DNA of 64,000 nucleotides. Source: Pleomorphomonas carboxyditropha. GTDB lineage: Bacteria > Pseudomonadota > Alphaproteobacteria > Rhizobiales > Pleomorphomonadaceae. Below, piece by piece: positions 60,587 through 64,000 of this stretch (the first letter of the stretch is position 1; the number at the start of each line of letters is the position of its first letter). Under the pieces are notes generated by a model. It did not search any database. It was not told the origin of the DNA and worked only from the letters and a program-made list of their open reading frames with translations. Location: positions 62,001 to 126,000 of the forward strand of contig NZ_NQVN01000011.1 in the NCBI RefSeq assembly GCF_002770725.1. Reading direction: 5' to 3'. The translations under genes were made by a program, and so were the position numbers.

Positions 60587-63295
60587 ATGCCGCCCCGGGA
60601 CGATCGGAACGCCGACAACAGGCCCTCTCCGGACGCGCTGCTCGAAAGCGCCGAACGGGAGACCCGCGGCCGCCTGAAGATCTTCCTCGGCGCGGCGCCC
60701 GGCGTCGGCAAGACCTATGAAATGCTGACGGCCGGCCGGGCCCGCCGGGCCGACGGAACGGACGTCGTCGTCGGCGTGGTCGAAACCCACGGGCGGCCGG
60801 AAACCGAGGCGCTGCTCGACGGCTTCGAGATCGTTCCCCGCCTCGGGCTCGGCTACAAGGGCCGCCGGCTCGACGAGATGGACCTCGACGCCATCATCGC
60901 CCGCCGGCCCGAACTGGTGCTCGTCGACGAGCTCGCCCACAGCAACGTCGAGGGCAGCCGCCACCCCAAGCGCTATCTCGATGTCGAGGAACTGCTCGAA
61001 CGCGGCATCGACGTCTACACGACGCTGAACATCCAGCACGTCGAGAGCCTCAACGACGTGGTCGCCCGCATCACCCGCATCAGGGTCCGCGAGACGGTGC
61101 CGGATTCGATCATCGACCGCGCCGACGACATCGAGATCATCGACCTGACGCCGGACGACCTGATCAAGCGGCTGCAGGAGGGCAAGGTCTACCTGCCGAA
61201 GACGGCGGCGCGCGCCACGGCCAACTATTTCTCGCCCGGCAACCTCACCGCCTTGCGCGAGCTGGCGCTCAGGCGCACGGCCCAGCGCGTCGACGATCAG
61301 CTCGTCAGCCACATGCAGGCCCACGCGATTCCCGGACCGTGGGAGGCCGGTGAGCGAGTGCTGGTCTGCATCGACGAACAGCCGCGCTCGGCCGCCCTGG
61401 TGCGCTACGCGCGCCGGCAGGCCGACCGCCTGAGGGCGCCCTGGGCGGCAATCCATGTGGAGACCGCCCGCTCGGTGGCGGCGGCGGAAGCCGACAAGGA
61501 CCGGCTGGCCGACCATCTTCGCCTCGCCGCGCAGCTCGGCGGCGAGGCCGTCACCATCCCCGGTCAGGACGTGGCGCACGACATCCTCCGCTACGCCAAG
61601 GCCAACAACTTCACCCACATCGTCGTCGGCAAGCCTCACAAGGAGCGCTGGCGCGAGATGATCGAGGGATCGGTGTCGCACGACCTGATCCGCCGGTCCG
61701 GCGACATCAGCATCCACGTCATTTCGGGCGCCGAGCCGGCGGCCGCGCCGGCGAAGGGCGTCCGCGCGGCAGCGCCCGTCAGGACATTCAGCGTCAAGCC
61801 GTATGTCGTCTCGACGCTTTACGTGGCCGGCGCGCTCGTCGTCGGCGGCGCGCTCAACCGCTTCCTCGACGTCCGCAACCTCGCCCTCGTCCTGTTGATG
61901 GCGGTGCTGGCGTCGGCGGTCACCTCCGGCCTTTGGCCGGCGCTCTACGCCTGTCTCGCCAGCGCGCTGGCGTTCAATTTCTTCTTCCTCGAACCGCGCC
62001 ACACGCTGACCATCAGCGATCCCGAAAGCGTGGTCGCCCTGATCGTCTTCGTCATCGTCGCCGTGACGGCCAGCAACCTCGCCGCCCGGCTGCACCGGCA
62101 GGCCGTCGCCGCCCGGCAGCGGGCGAGGATGACCGAGGATCTCTACCAGTTCTCGCGCAAGCTGGCCGGCACGGCCACGCTCGACGACGTGCTGTGGGCG
62201 ACGGCCTACCAGATCGCCGCCATGCTGCGGGTGCGGGTGGTGATCCTGATGCCCGAGGCCGCAACGCTCGCCGTCAAGGTCGGCTATCCGCCGGACGACA
62301 CGTTGGTCGACGCCGACATCGCCGCCGCCCGCTGGGCCTGGGAGCACGAACAGGCGGCCGGGCGCGGCGCCTATACGCTGCCGGGCGCCAGGCGGCTTTA
62401 CCTGCCGCTCAAGACGGGCCGGACGCCGATCGGCGTCATCGGTCTCGACGGCGACAAAGCGGGTCCGCTGCTGACGCCCGAGGAGCAGCGTCTGTTCGAC
62501 GCCCTCGCCGACCAGGCCGCCGTCGCCATCGAGCGCATCCAGCTCGTCGCCGACGTCGAGGCCGCCAGATTGGCGGCCGAGGCCGACCGCTTGCGGACGG
62601 CGCTGCTGTCGTCGATTTCCCACGACCTCAAGACGCCGCTCGCCGGCATTCTCGGCGCCGCCGGCACGCTCAGCGACTATGCCGCCTCGCTGCCGGATGC
62701 CGACCGGGCCGAGCTCGTCTCGACCATCATCGAGGAGGCGGAGCGCCTCAATCGCTTCATCGGCAACCTGCTCGACATGACGCGGCTGGAATCGGGCGCC
62801 ACGCAACCCAACAGCTCGCTGCATTTCCCCGGCGACATCGTCGGCAGCGCCCTCCGGCGCGCCGGCCGCCTGCTCGCCCGCCACAGGCTCGACGTGGCGT
62901 TGCCCGCCGATCTGCCGATGCTGAGGGTCGACGCCGTGCTCCTCGAACAGGTCGTCTTCAACCTGCTCGACAACGCCGCGAAATACGCGCCGCCGGCCTC
63001 GACCGTCGCCATAGAGGGGTGGCGCGACGGCGGCCACGTGGTGCTGCGCCTCGTCGACGAGGGCCCCGGCATCCCGCCGGACGATCTCGAACGCGTCTTC
63101 GACAGCTTCTATCGCGTCCGCAAGACCGACCACGTGCCGGCCGGCACCGGCCTCGGCCTCGCCATCTGCCGCGGCTTCGTCGAGGCGATGGGCGGCACCA
63201 TCACCGCGGCCAACCGCACCGACCGCCCGGGCGCGATCTTCACCATCCGCCTGCCCATTCCCCCGCAAACCGATACACTGGGAGAGCCAACATGA
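60587..63295 (+). CDS. kdpD: KdpD sensor histidine kinase
   Basis: 902 residues. N-terminal KdpD domain with Walker A GAAPGVGKTYE (about 34-44), a universal-stress-protein-like module (about 255-380), four membrane helices (about 405-500), a GAF domain (about 520-650) and the kinase core. The phosphorylated His679 is in SSISHDLKTPLAG; N box NLLDNAAKYAP and GTGLGLAIC follow. It senses K+ limitation and osmotic stress and phosphorylates KdpE. The stop overlaps the kdpE start (ATGA). Confidence 0.97.
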   Translation: MPPRDDRNADNRPSPDALLESAERETRGRLKIFLGAAPGVGKTYEMLTAGRARRADGTDVVVGVVETHGRPETEALLDGFEIVPRLGLGYKGRRLDEMDLDAIIARRPELVLVDELAHSNVEGSRHPKRYLDVEELLERGIDVYTTLNIQHVESLNDVVARITRIRVRETVPDSIIDRADDIEIIDLTPDDLIKRLQEGKVYLPKTAARATANYFSPGNLTALRELALRRTAQRVDDQLVSHMQAHAIPGPWEAGERVLVCIDEQPRSAALVRYARRQADRLRAPWAAIHVETARSVAAAEADKDRLADHLRLAAQLGGEAVTIPGQDVAHDILRYAKANNFTHIVVGKPHKERWREMIEGSVSHDLIRRSGDISIHVISGAEPAAAPAKGVRAAAPVRTFSVKPYVVSTLYVAGALVVGGALNRFLDVRNLALVLLMAVLASAVTSGLWPALYACLASALAFNFFFLEPRHTLTISDPESVVALIVFVIVAVTASNLAARLHRQAVAARQRARMTEDLYQFSRKLAGTATLDDVLWATAYQIAAMLRVRVVILMPEAATLAVKVGYPPDDTLVDADIAAARWAWEHEQAAGRGAYTLPGARRLYLPLKTGRTPIGVIGLDGDKAGPLLTPEEQRLFDALADQAAVAIERIQLVADVEAARLAAEADRLRTALLSSISHDLKTPLAGILGAAGTLSDYAASLPDADRAELVSTIIEEAERLNRFIGNLLDMTRLESGATQPNSSLHFPGDIVGSALRRAGRLLARHRLDVALPADLPMLRVDAVLLEQVVFNLLDNAAKYAPPASTVAIEGWRDGGHVVLRLVDEGPGIPPDDLERVFDSFYRVRKTDHVPAGTGLGLAICRGFVEAMGGTITAANRTDRPGAIFTIRLPIPPQTDTLGEPT

Positions 63296-63984
63296 CAGCG
63301 CCGGCGGTCAGGATACTGGTGGTGGACGACGAGGCGCCGATCCGCCGGCTTCTGCGGGTCGGCCTCTCGACGGAGGGCTATGTCGTCATCGAGGCCGCCG
63401 ACGCCGGCGAGGCCAACGCCGAACTGGCGCGGCAGAAGCCGGACGTCATCATCCTCGACCTCGGGCTGCCCGACATCCAGGGGCACGACCTGCTCGCCGG
63501 CTGGCGGGCCTCCGGGCTGGAGCTGCCGATCCTCGTGCTGTCGAGCCGCACCGACGAGGCCGGCATCGTCAGGGCGCTCGAACTCGGCGCCGACGACTAC
63601 GTGACCAAGCCGTTCGGCGTCGCCGAACTGGCGGCGCGCATACGCGTCGCCCTGCGCCACCGTTTGCAGCAGCAGGGCGAGCGGCCGGTCTTCCAGGTCG
63701 GGGATCTGTCCGTCGATCTCGTCAAGCGCATCGTCAAGCTGGCCGGGCGGGAGGTGAGCCTCTCCCCAAAGGAATACGACATTCTCCGCCTGATGGTTCA
63801 GCATGCCGGCAAAGTGCTGACGCATCAGCACATTCTCCGGCAGGTCTGGGGCGGCTCGGCCGACGTGCAGTACCTGAGGGTCTACGTCCGGCAACTCCGG
63901 CAGAAGATCGAGAAGAGCCCCGACCAGCCCCAGTACATCCTCACCGAGACCGGGGTCGGATACCGCCTTCGCGCCGCCGAATGA
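63292..63984 (+). CDS. kdpE: KdpE response regulator
   Basis: 230 residues, OmpR/PhoB type. The receiver domain has acidic DDE near residue 12, the phosphorylated Asp56 in VIILDLGLPD and the conserved Lys in DDYVTKPFG. The C-terminal winged helix (about 135-225) contains SLSPKEYDILRLMVQHAGKV and ETGVGYRLR. It activates kdp transcription under K+ limitation. The window ends 16 nt after its stop. Confidence 0.97.
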   Translation: MTAPAVRILVVDDEAPIRRLLRVGLSTEGYVVIEAADAGEANAELARQKPDVIILDLGLPDIQGHDLLAGWRASGLELPILVLSSRTDEAGIVRALELGADDYVTKPFGVAELAARIRVALRHRLQQQGERPVFQVGDLSVDLVKRIVKLAGREVSLSPKEYDILRLMVQHAGKVLTHQHILRQVWGGSADVQYLRVYVRQLRQKIEKSPDQPQYILTETGVGYRLRAAE

Positions 63985-64000
63985 CGCCCGGTGGGTCAGC

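Noticed and set aside
60500-63268. 922-codon leftward frame opposite kdpD
   Set aside because: Shadow of kdpD; no motifs, unusual composition.

Overview
The window is GC-rich chromosomal DNA from an alphaproteobacterium, most likely of the order Hyphomicrobiales (Rhizobiales). The evidence is the gene order tig-clpP-clpX-lon-hupB followed by tRNA-Val, the aminotransferase-hom-glpX block, a PcaQ-like LysR regulator, DUF1127 and DUF3563 mini-proteins, TrmFO, and palindromic intergenic repeats of a type common in rhizobia. The genus cannot be fixed from sequence alone. No phage, insertion sequence, CRISPR array or rRNA operon was seen.

Layout. 1-1.3 kb: the tail of an unidentified gene, then a DUF1127 mini-protein followed by an array of nine RNA hairpins that present the same CCTCCTCCC loop. 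This matches the CcaF1/CcsR ('cuckoo' RNA) arrangement of Rhodobacter but has more than twice the number of hairpins. 1.3-17 kb: mostly housekeeping genes (trmFO, a CHASE-GGDEF-EAL protein, a nucleoside hydrolase, a SLAC1-type carrier, a beta-CASP metallo-hydrolase, modE, an MFS carrier, an RsmB-family methyltransferase, guaB, two HAD phosphatases, mazG). 17-18.5 kb: three paralogous ~50-aa DUF3563 genes, each with its own terminator. 18.7-29.4 kb: a metallo-hydrolase/tatD pair, recG, a LysR regulator, a DsbA-like protein, glpX, hom, an aminotransferase and ccdA. 29.8-35.9 kb: an orphan TRAP-type binding protein beside a membrane GGDEF-EAL protein, then a TadE/TadG-like pair. 35.9-43.4 kb: the protein quality-control block (hupB, lon, clpX, clpP, tig) flanked by tRNA-Val and tRNA-Leu. 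43.5-51 kb: a DUF4405 membrane protein, a TfoX-like protein, tenA-tgt, and a DUF2892-adaptor-RND efflux operon behind an AT-rich palindrome. 51.2-55.6 kb: a translationally coupled ROK kinase-cutC-EamA unit, an SDR and an LDH/MDH-family enzyme. 55.8-64 kb: a complete kdpFABCDE potassium-uptake operon with a 26-codon extra ORF at its head and a repeat element between kdpF and kdpA.

How it works together. The quality-control block supplies nascent-chain folding (trigger factor) and two ATP-dependent proteases. The Kdp block couples a high-affinity K+ ATPase to its own two-component system. The two c-di-GMP proteins have different sensory inputs, and the second probably reads a ligand through its neighbouring TRAP binding protein (inference). 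The most noteworthy object is the nine-hairpin array: stem sequences differ completely from hairpin to hairpin while the anti-Shine-Dalgarno-like loop is constant, so structure and loop are what selection preserves. Also notable are a Tgt that has lost three of its four zinc ligands and a 139-bp repeat present twice with perfect 40-bp inverted arms.
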